Below, one piece after another: positions 8,831 to 17,545 of a stretch of DNA of 34,754 nt. A program made the translations under genes and the position numbers. The DNA is taken from positions 1 to 34,754 of the forward strand of contig JAFGHM010000056.1 in the NCBI GenBank assembly GCA_016930135.1, written 5' to 3'. The notes beneath the pieces are model-generated. The model was not told the origin of the DNA. It saw nothing but the letters and a program-made list of their open reading frames with translations, and searched no databases. The stretch comes from Thermoplasmatota archaeon (GTDB lineage Archaea; Thermoplasmatota; Thermoplasmata; UBA10834). Numbering within the stretch: the stretch's first letter is position 1; each line of letters opens with the position of its first letter.

Positions 8831-9456
8831 AGATATATTCGATATTCAAGTCGCTTCAGGGGGAGGGCTTGACGATCGGGGCGCCCACGGCCTTCATAAG
8901 GACCTCAGGGTGCCCGCTGAGATGCACCTACTGCGACACCCCACAGGCGTTCGAGCAGGGGGAGCAGATGGGAATAGATGCCATACTCGCCAAGGTGGCG
9001 AAGCTGGAGTGCCGGCACGTCTGCCTCACCGGGGGAGAGCCGCTGGCGCAGAAGGACTCAACCAAGCTCTTGGAGAGGCTGCTCGACCAGGGATACCACG
9101 TCGTGCTCGAAACGAACGGGGCGATGCCTCTGGACGAGATGCCCTGCGTGGAGAACCTGACGATCAGCATGGACATCAAGTGCCCGTCGTCAGGCGAGTC
9201 GGGCAAGATGATCTTCGAGAACATCGAGATCCTAGGGCCGACTGACCAGCTGAAGTTCATAGTCTCGGACGACGCCGACTATGAGTACGCCAAGGAGATC
9301 ATCGCGAAGTACGAGCCGAAATGCGAGGTCATATTCACCCCGGTGGGGGGCAAAGAGATGAAGGGCCTCGCCGAGAAAGTCCTGAAGGACCGCCTGAACG
9401 CGAGAGTGCTTCCACAGCTGCACAAGTTCATCTGGGGCGACGAGGACAACCGGTGA
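8827..9456 (+). CDS. queE: 7-carboxy-7-deazaguanine synthase QueE (radical SAM)
   Basis: KIYSIFKSLQGEGLTIGAPTAFIRTSGCPLRCTYCDTPQAFEQG...; radical SAM CxxxCxxC. The ORF-track start (GTG 8749) lies deep inside queC. The likely start is CTG 8827, overlapping the queC TGA. Confidence 0.9.
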   Translation: MKIYSIFKSLQGEGLTIGAPTAFIRTSGCPLRCTYCDTPQAFEQGEQMGIDAILAKVAKLECRHVCLTGGEPLAQKDSTKLLERLLDQGYHVVLETNGAMPLDEMPCVENLTISMDIKCPSSGESGKMIFENIEILGPTDQLKFIVSDDADYEYAKEIIAKYEPKCEVIFTPVGGKEMKGLAEKVLKDRLNARVLPQLHKFIWGDEDNR

Positions 9457-9461
9457 ACCGC

Positions 9462-11300
9462 CTAGCCCCTGAACACGGGGCGTCTGGAGAGCAGCCTCGG
9501 GAGCGGGAGCTTGCCCTCGGGATAGCCGGCCGAGAGCCTCTCGATCTCGGCCTTCAGCTGTTCGAGCGTCATCGCCTTCTGCTCCCCCGTCCGAAGACGC
9601 ACGGGGTATCGGCTTGAAGCCCGCTCCTTCTCGCCGACGACTATGATCATGTTGATCCATTCCATCTCGGCGTTCCTGATCTTCTTGCCGACCTTGTCGT
9701 CCAAGTCGTCTATGTCCACCCGCGCGTCCAGCTGATCAGCGAACCGCTCGCAGTCCGCGACGAACTCCGAGCCCACCGGGATCAGTCTCACCTGGGTCGG
9801 CGACAGCCAGAACGGCAGAGCGGGCTTGTCGTGCTTGAGCGCCTCCTCGAGCAGAACGTATATCCATCTCTCTATCGATCCGATCGAGGAATGGCAGATG
9901 ATACATCCCTTCTTCTTGCCGTCCGAGTCCGTGTATACGATGCCGTATCTCTCCGCGTCCTCGACGTCCAGCTGTACAGTGCTTAGCTGGACAGCGCCTC
10001 CGACAGCATCTATGCCCTGGAACTCGTGCTTCACGGCCCAGTAGTGCTTCATGGCGGAAATGACCTCGACCAGCGCCGGCCTCTTCGAGTGCCTCAGGAG
10101 CTCGAAGATGTTGTCCTTGTACTTGTCGTAGAACTCCTTCACGATCCTGAAGGCGACGGCGTACTCCACGCCTGTCGCGTCGGCGAGGTCGGCGTAGTTG
10201 CGGTACAGGTGAGCGTACTCCTTCCAACCTTCATCGAGGTCCTTGGTGAAGCAGTGTATGTCTGGCATGTGGAACGCTCTGAGCCTCTTCAGCCCCGTCA
10301 GTTCTCCGCGCTGCTCGAGCCTGAAGCTCTTCGAGAACTCGTAGATCCGGAGGGGAAGGTTCCTGTAGCTCAGTGTGGAGCCCTTGATCATCCTGAACAG
10401 ACCGAAGTCGCCTGCGAACCTGAGCACGAACTCCCTCTTCTCCTCCGTCTTGAGGGTGTAGTGTCTTTCGTGGAATGACATCCCCTGGCTCCTGATGTCC
10501 GGCAGCGACCAGTCGTACATGATGGGGGTGTCGATCTGGACCGCCCCTATTCTCTCCAGCGCGATCCACTCGGCCCACTTCTCGAGGAGCTTGAAGATCA
10601 GGTGGCCTTTCGGGAACATCCTGAAGTGGCCTCTGTCGCTCGCCTCTTCGTAGTCCACGAGTTCGAGCCTCTGCATCGCCTTGATGGACGGTGGCTCCTC
10701 ACCCTTGGTCCTGCCTATCTCCTCGGACAGGATGAATGCCTTCAGCGATGGATAGCCATCCAGGATCTTGGCCGAATCTATGTCCTCCATATCGATAGGT
10801 TGTTCCTCGCCCTCCGGTGTCAGGATATAGAACGAGCTCTGGATCTTGTCCACGACCTCCTCCCTGGTGACCTTCTTCTCAGCCACGAATTCCCTGGACA
10901 GCTCTGAGAGCGGGTGGCCCTTGCACTTGATTTCGAAGCCCTTGTACCACCCGAATGGCGACCTGTGCACCTCGATGCCCTTTGCGGCGATCGCAGCCTC
11001 GGTGGCCTTGAGCACATCCACCGCCAGCTTCGGTCCGGCGAGGTTCGAGCTCAGGTGCGCGTATGGGTAGAGCACGAGCCTCTCGGCATTCACCTTCGAG
11101 AACACCTCGGCGAAGTCATTCGCTGCCACCTGGGATATACCCTGGACATCCTCGTCTGAGCCCTCGATGGTGGAGAATGCCACGAGTGCCTCAGTGAAGG
11201 ATTGCCTCCTCTCGAACTTCTCGGGAAGTGGTTCCGCCATCTTCGTGGGGTCCTTGACCTCGTATTCGAACCTGTCTGCATGGATGAGCAGTACCCTCAT
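9462..11300 (-). CDS. thrS: Threonyl-tRNA synthetase (archaeal type with N-terminal DTD-like editing domain)
   Basis: MRVLLIHADRFEYEVKDPTKMAEPLPEKFERRQSFTEALVAFSTIEGSDED...; class II core LRFAGDFGLFRMIKGSTLSYRNLPLRIYEFSKSFRLEQRGELTGLKRLRAFHMPDIH. Start at ATG 11300. Confidence 0.96.
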   Translation of the reverse strand: MRVLLIHADRFEYEVKDPTKMAEPLPEKFERRQSFTEALVAFSTIEGSDEDVQGISQVAANDFAEVFSKVNAERLVLYPYAHLSSNLAGPKLAVDVLKATEAAIAAKGIEVHRSPFGWYKGFEIKCKGHPLSELSREFVAEKKVTREEVVDKIQSSFYILTPEGEEQPIDMEDIDSAKILDGYPSLKAFILSEEIGRTKGEEPPSIKAMQRLELVDYEEASDRGHFRMFPKGHLIFKLLEKWAEWIALERIGAVQIDTPIMYDWSLPDIRSQGMSFHERHYTLKTEEKREFVLRFAGDFGLFRMIKGSTLSYRNLPLRIYEFSKSFRLEQRGELTGLKRLRAFHMPDIHCFTKDLDEGWKEYAHLYRNYADLADATGVEYAVAFRIVKEFYDKYKDNIFELLRHSKRPALVEVISAMKHYWAVKHEFQGIDAVGGAVQLSTVQLDVEDAERYGIVYTDSDGKKKGCIICHSSIGSIERWIYVLLEEALKHDKPALPFWLSPTQVRLIPVGSEFVADCERFADQLDARVDIDDLDDKVGKKIRNAEMEWINMIIVVGEKERASSRYPVRLRTGEQKAMTLEQLKAEIERLSAGYPEGKLPLPRLLSRRPVFRG

Positions 11301-11455
11301 GATGCTCGGGCGTCGAAATGGCGGGGGGAATATTAAAGCAATGCACGGAGCCCGTCTGGATTCAGCTGTCACGGACGCAGCGAAATGTACTTCAGGGCTG
11401 TCGTTGGATACGGGTGCGGGCATCGCGGGAAACGGGCGTTGTCGGACGGGTTGGA

Positions 11456-12598
11456 TTGAACGTGGACGAGGCCAAAGCTGATGTGGGCAGACCTGTGAAG
11501 AGGAGGGCGAAGCGAGACCCTCAGCCGGCGCCCGAACAGGACAAGTGCAAGGAGCCCCTTCCCAGGGCGGTCTGCGTGTCGCTGCCCCATGAGGGAAGGC
11601 CGGTCAGGATCCTGGGCAACTCCCCCAGCGAGTTCATCTCGACCCTGCAGAACTCCGTGGTCGCCTGGCTCAACTTCCCGGTTTGCGACCTTGAGAAGGA
11701 AGGTTCCGCGATAGCCACGGTCCTCGGCTTCAGCGCATCGCTCGTGCCCGATGTGCTGAAAGGCTATCATGCGGCCTTCGAAGACCGGGAGACCGAGCTC
11801 GGGATCATGGTCCCCGCAGTCAAGATCACCGGGCTGAACATCGAGTCCTACCCTCTGCTCATACTGGTCAGGAAGGATCTCGTAGTGACGATACACAGCG
11901 AGGAGGTCGTTCGGCTCGTCCAGTTCGCGAGATATGCCGATACATTCATGCGCAAGCTCCCTGCGTCCATGATCCTCCAGGACAAGCTCATCATGCTCCT
12001 TGTGAGGGTTCTCGATGAGAACAATTCCAGGAACTTCGAATACCTCAGGGAGATCGAAGAGCAGGGAGACCATCTCAGCCAGATGCTGCTGGACACGACG
12101 AAGGCGAGGCTGGAGATAGGCAAGCAGATATACGACCTGAAGCACACGCTCATCACCTACCTCAACACGCTGTGGCGGACTCTGGAAGTCCTACATTCGC
12201 TCAGATACGGAGATGCCGTGCTGATCTCCGACAACCCAAAGATGCTCGCCAGGGTGGGGCTCCTCGTGGAAGATGTGAACAGGCAGATATCCCTCAGCGA
12301 GCACATGTCAGAGGTGCTGGCCTCCGGCCTCGAGGTCCTCCAGGCCCTGTACAACAACCAGCTCCAGGTGCTGAACAACAGGATGGCGCTGACGATGACT
12401 TGGCTTACGATCCTGGGCACAGCTGTCCTGGTCCCGAACACGCTCGCCACCATATTCGGCTCTCTTCTGGGGCTCGATTCGCAGACTCTGCTCTGGTATC
12501 TCATCATACTCGTGGTGACCACGGTCGAGGCCACGTATCTGGCATATTGGTGGGTGAAGAAGAAGGTGAACCTTCCGAGGGGTCCGGAGCCCACCTAG
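11456..12598 (+). CDS. CorA-like divalent metal ion transporter family protein
   Basis: Long helical N-terminal region ending in two TM helices: MALTMTWLTILGTAVLVPNTLATIFGSLLGLDSQTLLWYLIILVVTTVEATYLAYWWVKKK. TTG 11456 or GTG 11462 as start. Confidence 0.8.
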   Translation: MNVDEAKADVGRPVKRRAKRDPQPAPEQDKCKEPLPRAVCVSLPHEGRPVRILGNSPSEFISTLQNSVVAWLNFPVCDLEKEGSAIATVLGFSASLVPDVLKGYHAAFEDRETELGIMVPAVKITGLNIESYPLLILVRKDLVVTIHSEEVVRLVQFARYADTFMRKLPASMILQDKLIMLLVRVLDENNSRNFEYLREIEEQGDHLSQMLLDTTKARLEIGKQIYDLKHTLITYLNTLWRTLEVLHSLRYGDAVLISDNPKMLARVGLLVEDVNRQISLSEHMSEVLASGLEVLQALYNNQLQVLNNRMALTMTWLTILGTAVLVPNTLATIFGSLLGLDSQTLLWYLIILVVTTVEATYLAYWWVKKKVNLPRGPEPT

Positions 12599-12667
12599 GC
12601 CGAGTCCTCCTCCGAGACTGGACGGGAAACAGTTTTACCCGCGTGCCGCGATAACCGCCTCTGAGGG

Positions 12668-13051
12668 TTGGACTTGAAGGAGTTCGACGTCTATGTGCAG
12701 AACAGGCCTGGCGAGCTGGCCAAGGTCTGCGAGATACTTGGCGGCCAAGGCGTGAACATCAAGGCAATCGCGAGCGAGCGCGGTGGGAACCGTCCCCTGA
12801 TACGGGTCGTGACAGATGACGAGGCCACCGCCAAGTCCGCTCTGTCCAGAAGCGGCATCGCTTTCGACCAGCGCGAGGTCATATCTGTCAGGATGCTGGA
12901 CAGGCCCGGCGAGCTGGGCAAGATTGCCCGCAAGCTGGCCAGGGGCATGGTCAATGTGGAGTCTATCTACATACTTGGCAAGGAGGGGGGGACGACCGAT
13001 ATTGCGCTGACCGTCGACGATCCCAAGAAGGCCTCCAGCCTGATGAAGTGA
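12668..13051 (+). CDS. Double ACT-domain protein
   Basis: Two ACT-like units: FDVYVQNRPGELAKVCEILGGQGVNIKAIASERGG... and VISVRMLDRPGELGKIARKLARGMVNVESIYILGKEGG. Confidence 0.85.
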   Translation: MDLKEFDVYVQNRPGELAKVCEILGGQGVNIKAIASERGGNRPLIRVVTDDEATAKSALSRSGIAFDQREVISVRMLDRPGELGKIARKLARGMVNVESIYILGKEGGTTDIALTVDDPKKASSLMK

Positions 13052-13070
13052 CCTTGCTGGCACCGACCCC

Positions 13071-13448
13071 TCAATCCAGACTCTTTCCTCTCTTGACCAG
13101 GATCTCCTCGAGCAGGTTCCTGGCTTCTCTTACCTTCGCCAGCTCGTCATGGGTCAGGTCGAGCCTGAGGAGGTGTGACCACACTTTCGACAATGAGTGG
13201 TAGGATTCCCTGATCAATTCGATGTCCTCTTCTGTCTGGGTGCTGGAAGGAGGTTTCACCTCGTCGACTGGCCTGTAGAACACGTTCCTGCCCACCTTGG
13301 TCCTGGTCAGGGCGCCCTTCTTCTCGAGTTTCTGGAGTGCCTGGGTCGCCCCGGATTGGGTGATTCCCAACTCCGACGCCACCAATGTCGGCGAGTGTAT
13401 GCCCTTTCTCAGCACCTCTAGTATCTGCTTCTCCCTTGCCGTCAACAT
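13071..13448 (-). CDS. Winged-helix (MarR-like) transcriptional regulator
   Basis: MLTAREKQILEVLRKGIHSPTLVASELGITQSGATQALQKLEKKGALTRTKVGRNVFYRPVDE. Alternative ATG at 13460. Confidence 0.8.
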   Translation of the reverse strand: MLTAREKQILEVLRKGIHSPTLVASELGITQSGATQALQKLEKKGALTRTKVGRNVFYRPVDEVKPPSSTQTEEDIELIRESYHSLSKVWSHLLRLDLTHDELAKVREARNLLEEILVKRGKSLD

Positions 13449-13469
13449 GGTGTTCAGCATCCATTAGTC

Positions 13470-13513
13470 ATTCATAAGCAAGTGCTAATGTTTGCTAATA
13501 TGTGCTTATGAAT
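13470..13513. promoter_or_regulatory. Putative operator: 11-bp perfect inverted repeat with internal TGCTAAT direct repeats
   Basis: ATTCATAAGCA (13470-13480) and TGCTTATGAAT (13503-13513) flank agTGCTAATgtTTGCTAATatg, directly upstream of the HTH regulator. Confidence 0.55.
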
Positions 13514-13557
13514 TGCGTTATGGCTGGCTAATAGCTTCCAGCAATATAGATGTTGTT

Positions 13558-13589
13558 GCGCGTCTTCTGGCTCGTTCAGAAGACTGCGC
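13558..13589. other. Strong intergenic hairpin
   Basis: GCGC-GTCTTCTG-gctcgtt-CAGAAGAC-t-GCGC: 12 paired bases with one bulge. Confidence 0.6.
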
Positions 13590-13694
13590 TTCACCTTTGC
13601 GACAGAGGTCAGCTTATGCTTCCCGCCTCGGTCAGAACCAGCAATCGATTCGCAGAGGCAGTCCGTAGCAAGTCGCCTTGACGGGAGGATTCGC

Positions 13695-14315
13695 TCAATC
13701 CAAAAGAAGGAGGCCAGTCCATCTCACACTGCCGTTCGATGAGAATTCCAGCGGCAGGCCTGCCTTCCTGGAGGTCTTGATCACATCAATTCCTAAAGCC
13801 TGCATGGACGGCCTGGCCTTGAACGGATGCCTGCACCCGCCAGGGTCGTGACGCCCCACGCATTCCTCGCACAACAGGCATTCACTTCCGATGAGGCCGG
13901 CTGCCAAGTAGAAGCCCTTCCCGAAGGCCAGTGCCTCCAGGTTGTTGATGATCGCGTGAAGCCTATTCTCCGCCACATTCCCGCCTTTTGTCCGCTCAGA
14001 GCGTCCAGCCGTCTTCCCGTCGAGCCTCCCTTTCGGTCTGTCGGCCAGATCCACATCAGATTCCAGCTGGACCAGTATCGCCCGGTGATAGGAGTCGACG
14101 ATCTTCCTGAAGGCGCTCGGGGATGGGAGGTCTGGCGGGCACATGAGGTGCCTGCCGTAGTTGTGGCAGAGAGGGACGAGGCACTTGAACCGCACACGCT
14201 CGTCCACGAAGATGTCTCGGGCCGAGATGGCCTTCGCATCGGTCGCCCCGAGTCTCTTGGCCTCCTTGATGAGAGCTGATATCCTCAGGTCTGATTTCGC
14301 CAAACACCGCACCAA
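13695..14315 (-). CDS. DUF2284 putative metal-binding protein
   Basis: AISARDIFVDERVRFKCLVPLCHNYGRHLMCPPDLPSPSAFRKIVDSYHRAILVQLE...CLLCEECVGRHDPGGCRHPFKARPSMQALGIDVIKTSRKAGLPL. Confidence 0.85.
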   Translation of the reverse strand: MVRCLAKSDLRISALIKEAKRLGATDAKAISARDIFVDERVRFKCLVPLCHNYGRHLMCPPDLPSPSAFRKIVDSYHRAILVQLESDVDLADRPKGRLDGKTAGRSERTKGGNVAENRLHAIINNLEALAFGKGFYLAAGLIGSECLLCEECVGRHDPGGCRHPFKARPSMQALGIDVIKTSRKAGLPLEFSSNGSVRWTGLLLLD

Positions 14316-14354
14316 GCCTGCAGACTATATGTCGACGGCCAATCCAACTCGCGC

Positions 14355-15812
14355 CTATTCGGACTCGCGCTCTTCGTCCTTTGCCTGCTGGCTCTCTCGG
14401 ACCGCCTCGAGGAGCTCCTGCGTCTCCATCATCTTCTTCTTGGAGATCGAGCCTGGGATCAGGAGGTCCATGAACTTCTCGAAGTATCTCTTCTCGATGA
14501 GTATCTCCTCGCGGCTGACCTCCAGCCCAGCAACCTCCGTGAGCGCCTCCGTCCCCAGGCCGAAAGACCTCGCCCTCAGGCTCGCGAGATCCTTCTCGAG
14601 TTTCTTCTCCTGGTTCTCCAGGACCTTCCCCATCCTCTCGAGGGCTAGGTCCTTGAGCATCTTTTCCATCACGGCTATCTGCTCCTCCCTCGTCTTCTTC
14701 GAGAGGAGCATCTTGGCCGCCTCGTACTTGAAGTCCAGGCGGGCGCCAGCATGGTCCTCGTCCGTCCTGGATATCCATATCAGAGGATGCTCAGGGGCGT
14801 TGAAGGTCACCTTCTCGGGCACCAAGGAGTCGGCCGAGATCTTGATGGCAGGGTCTCCCGAGGAGTGGTAGATCGCATAGAAGCTCATCCTCTCCAGGAA
14901 GTTGATCTCCAGGAAGTCCTTCCTGTTCTTTTCCACGACCGTCGGGTTCTCCTTCACGGCCTCCTCGAGGATCGACATCGGCGTCGAGTCGGGCTTCTTG
15001 TCACCGATGTACCTGGATATCCCCATGATGCACTTCAGAGGCTCGAAGGACCGCGTTAGCCAGAAGGATGGCGGGAAGGCGGTCCAGGACTTCTTCCTCT
15101 CATCGTCCTTTCTGGTCTTCAGCTTGGAGAAGCTGAATGTCGAGAACTGATAGCGTATGCTCCCGTCCTCCCGTTCCAGGATACCAGCCGGGATGCCCTC
15201 CTTCGCGACGATCCTGTCGGCCCAGAAGCCGAGGTCTGAGCGCAGCTTCGGCCTCGTCATCGGCCCCTTCGAGGCCAGGTGGTTGAGTATCTCTCGCCTT
15301 GTGGGTGTGATGAGCCAGCTGAGCCAGAGCACAAGCGATTTCGGCGTGTCGATGTAGGGCACGGGCAGGATCGTGTGATCTGCAGCTGTCCCCCAGCCCG
15401 GGAGGACCGCCTGCCCAGGAGTGTGCGAGAGCGATTTGTCGAGGAAAGCCGATACGGCCACCTCGTCCGTCTTCTCGAATGGCTCCCTAATGGGCGCCGG
15501 CTCGATCCTCAGATCGGAGTTGAGGAAGTAGTAGTTCTGCCTCTTCGAGGTCAAGGGGACGAGCACGCCGCAGTCGACGCCCTTTGCGAGAAGGGTCCTC
15601 ATCTGGACGTCGCTCTTGTCCTTCAGCTGCCTCGTCTGGGCGCTCAGCGACAGCCTCCTCATGGAGTCCGTCAACGGATTCTTCTCGATCTCACGCCTGG
15701 TCAACGGTTGCTTGTGCAGGAGGGCGTACACGACCGCCCTCGAAACGTTGTTCGTGAGGAACTCTCCGACCTCCAGAGCCTTCTCCTTCTGAAGCGGCAA
15801 AACCTGCGTCAT
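14355..15812 (-). CDS. Uncharacterised protein with winged-helix-like segments
   Basis: Long ORF with HTH-like segments (NNVSRAVVYALLHKQPLTRREIEKNPL; PTRREILNHLASKGPMTRPKLRSDLGFWADRIVAKEGIPAGIL) and a C-terminal charged coiled-coil. TATA-like agatataaat about 35-45 nt upstream on the minus strand. Confidence 0.7.
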   Translation of the reverse strand: MTQVLPLQKEKALEVGEFLTNNVSRAVVYALLHKQPLTRREIEKNPLTDSMRRLSLSAQTRQLKDKSDVQMRTLLAKGVDCGVLVPLTSKRQNYYFLNSDLRIEPAPIREPFEKTDEVAVSAFLDKSLSHTPGQAVLPGWGTAADHTILPVPYIDTPKSLVLWLSWLITPTRREILNHLASKGPMTRPKLRSDLGFWADRIVAKEGIPAGILEREDGSIRYQFSTFSFSKLKTRKDDERKKSWTAFPPSFWLTRSFEPLKCIMGISRYIGDKKPDSTPMSILEEAVKENPTVVEKNRKDFLEINFLERMSFYAIYHSSGDPAIKISADSLVPEKVTFNAPEHPLIWISRTDEDHAGARLDFKYEAAKMLLSKKTREEQIAVMEKMLKDLALERMGKVLENQEKKLEKDLASLRARSFGLGTEALTEVAGLEVSREEILIEKRYFEKFMDLLIPGSISKKKMMETQELLEAVRESQQAKDEERESE

Positions 15813-15941
15813 CCCATCCACCTAAGTGTTCTGATTTGCTTCAAATCGATTTATATCTACTTATAACTATGCCTTAATGGCGCATCGGGAACAGGGCAAA
15901 GGCCCCGGTCTTCGCCGTTGAGGAGGACCGGCAGGAGAGGG

Positions 15942-17060
15942 CTACTTCCTCTTGAGATCCGAGACCACAGCCTCTCCCATCTGCGCAGTAGTCGACTTCC
16001 CGCCCATGTCCGGCGTTCTCGTGTCCCCTCTTCGGAGAACCGACTTGACCGCTTCCTCGAGATCCGTTGCCGCCTTCTCATGGCCAAGCGTTTCGAGCAT
16101 CAGCGCGACCGATAGCATCGCGCCTATCGGGTTGGCCATCCCCTTCCCGGCTATGTCCGGTGCAGAGCCATGAACGGGTTCGAACATGCTCACGCCCGCA
16201 GGGTTGATGTTGCCGGACGGGGCGAGCCCAAGGCCACCCTGGAGCGCGGCGCCAAGGTCTGTCAGGATGTCTCCGAACATGTTAGGGGTAACGAGCACCT
16301 TGAAGCGCTCGGGGTTCCTCACCATGTGCAGCGCGACCGCATCCACGTACTGGAACTCCTTGGCGACGGCGTGCTTCGCGGATACCTCCTCGACCATCTC
16401 CCTCCAGAGGCCGTAGGCCTCGGTGAGTACATTCGCCTTGTCGACCGCCGTCACGAGACCCAGGCCCTTCCTCTCTGCCAGCTGGAAGGCGAACTCTATC
16501 ACCCTCCTAGCCCCGGTTTTGGAGACGACGCCCATCTGGTAGGCGAGGTCGTCCTCGTCCTCGAGCTCCACTCCCACATCGAACTTCGCCTCGTAGGCGC
16601 GTCTCTTCAGGTCGAACGAGTTGCTCGAGAGCCCCTTCTTGACCCTCGCGCCGATGCCGACATAGAAATCCTCGGTGTTCTCCCTCACGAAGGTCATGTC
16701 GATCCTCTTGGAGTCGGCCAGCGGAGAGGGCACGCCCTCGTAGAGCTTGACCGGCCTCAGGTTCACATATTGGTCGAAGTGGAACCTGAGCCTCAGGAGC
16801 ACGCCCTTCTCGAGCAGTCCTGGTTTGACCCTAGGGTCGCCCATCGCACCAAGAAGTATGGCGTTCTTCTTCGAGAGCCTCTGGAGAGTCTCCTCCGATA
16901 GCACCTCCCCCGTGTCGAGATAGTGCGCAGTGCCCAGCGGGAACTCCTCGTATTCGAACTCGAGGCCGTGCATCTCCGATACGATGTCAAGGGCTTTCCT
17001 GGCCTCTCGTATGACCTCGGGACCGATGCCGTCTCCTGGTATCACTCCTATCTTCTGCAA
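15942..17060 (-). CDS. leuB: 3-isopropylmalate dehydrogenase
   Basis: [25 protein letters not shown]...; [69 protein letters not shown]. Confidence 0.93.
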   Translation of the reverse strand: MQKIGVIPGDGIGPEVIREARKALDIVSEMHGLEFEYEEFPLGTAHYLDTGEVLSEETLQRLSKKNAILLGAMGDPRVKPGLLEKGVLLRLRFHFDQYVNLRPVKLYEGVPSPLADSKRIDMTFVRENTEDFYVGIGARVKKGLSSNSFDLKRRAYEAKFDVGVELEDEDDLAYQMGVVSKTGARRVIEFAFQLAERKGLGLVTAVDKANVLTEAYGLWREMVEEVSAKHAVAKEFQYVDAVALHMVRNPERFKVLVTPNMFGDILTDLGAALQGGLGLAPSGNINPAGVSMFEPVHGSAPDIAGKGMANPIGAMLSVALMLETLGHEKAATDLEEAVKSVLRRGDTRTPDMGGKSTTAQMGEAVVSDLKRK

Positions 17061-17545
17061 CCCAACATCTCCTTGGTGTATGGAATGAGACCGCCCTTCT
17101 CGACAACCATCATCACGAAAGGCGGATACGAAGCGAAGGATCCGCTCTCACCCGTCGATTCGTTCCTGAGGGACCCGTTCGAGAGGTCCACGACCATGAC
17201 TTCGCCATCCTTCGCCTTGAGGCGCGCCTCGATGACCGGAAGGCCGATGTTGATCGCGTTCCTGAAGAATATCCGGGCGAAGGACTCGGCGACCACGCAC
17301 GAGATCCCCGCTCCCATGAGCGCCCTGGGCGCGTGCTCCCGGCTAGAGCCGCAGCCGAAGTTGCGCCCCGCGACGACGATGTCCTCTCTCGCGACCCCCT
17401 TGGCGAACTCCGGCCTGGCCTTCTCGAACGCATGCTTGGCCAGCTCCCGGTTGTCCATAGTGACGAGGTACTCCGCTGGGATTATCTGGTCGGTGTCGAC
17501 GTTGTCCCCGAATGTCCAGGCTCTCCCCCTGAGCACGCCCTTCAC
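17048..17545 (-). CDS. leuD: 3-isopropylmalate dehydratase small subunit
   Basis: VKGVLRGRAWTFGDNVDTDQIIPAEYL...VAGRNFGCGSSREHAPRALMGAGISCVVAESFARIFFRNAINIGLP. GTG start overlaps the leuC TGA (GTGA); the 3' end overlaps the leuB start. Confidence 0.95.
   Translation of the reverse strand: MKGVLRGRAWTFGDNVDTDQIIPAEYLVTMDNRELAKHAFEKARPEFAKGVAREDIVVAGRNFGCGSSREHAPRALMGAGISCVVAESFARIFFRNAINIGLPVIEARLKAKDGEVMVVDLSNGSLRNESTGESGSFASYPPFVMMVVEKGGLIPYTKEMLGCRR

Noticed and set aside
13590-13690. Possible tRNA gene or fragment in the intergenic gap
   Set aside because: No acceptor pairing, T-loop GGTTCRA consensus or cloverleaf could be assembled by eye.
15915-15941. CCGGTC...GACCGG inverted repeat after leuB as a riboswitch
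   Set aside because: A short stem right after the operon end is better explained as a transcription-end hairpin, and no conserved riboswitch core is visible.
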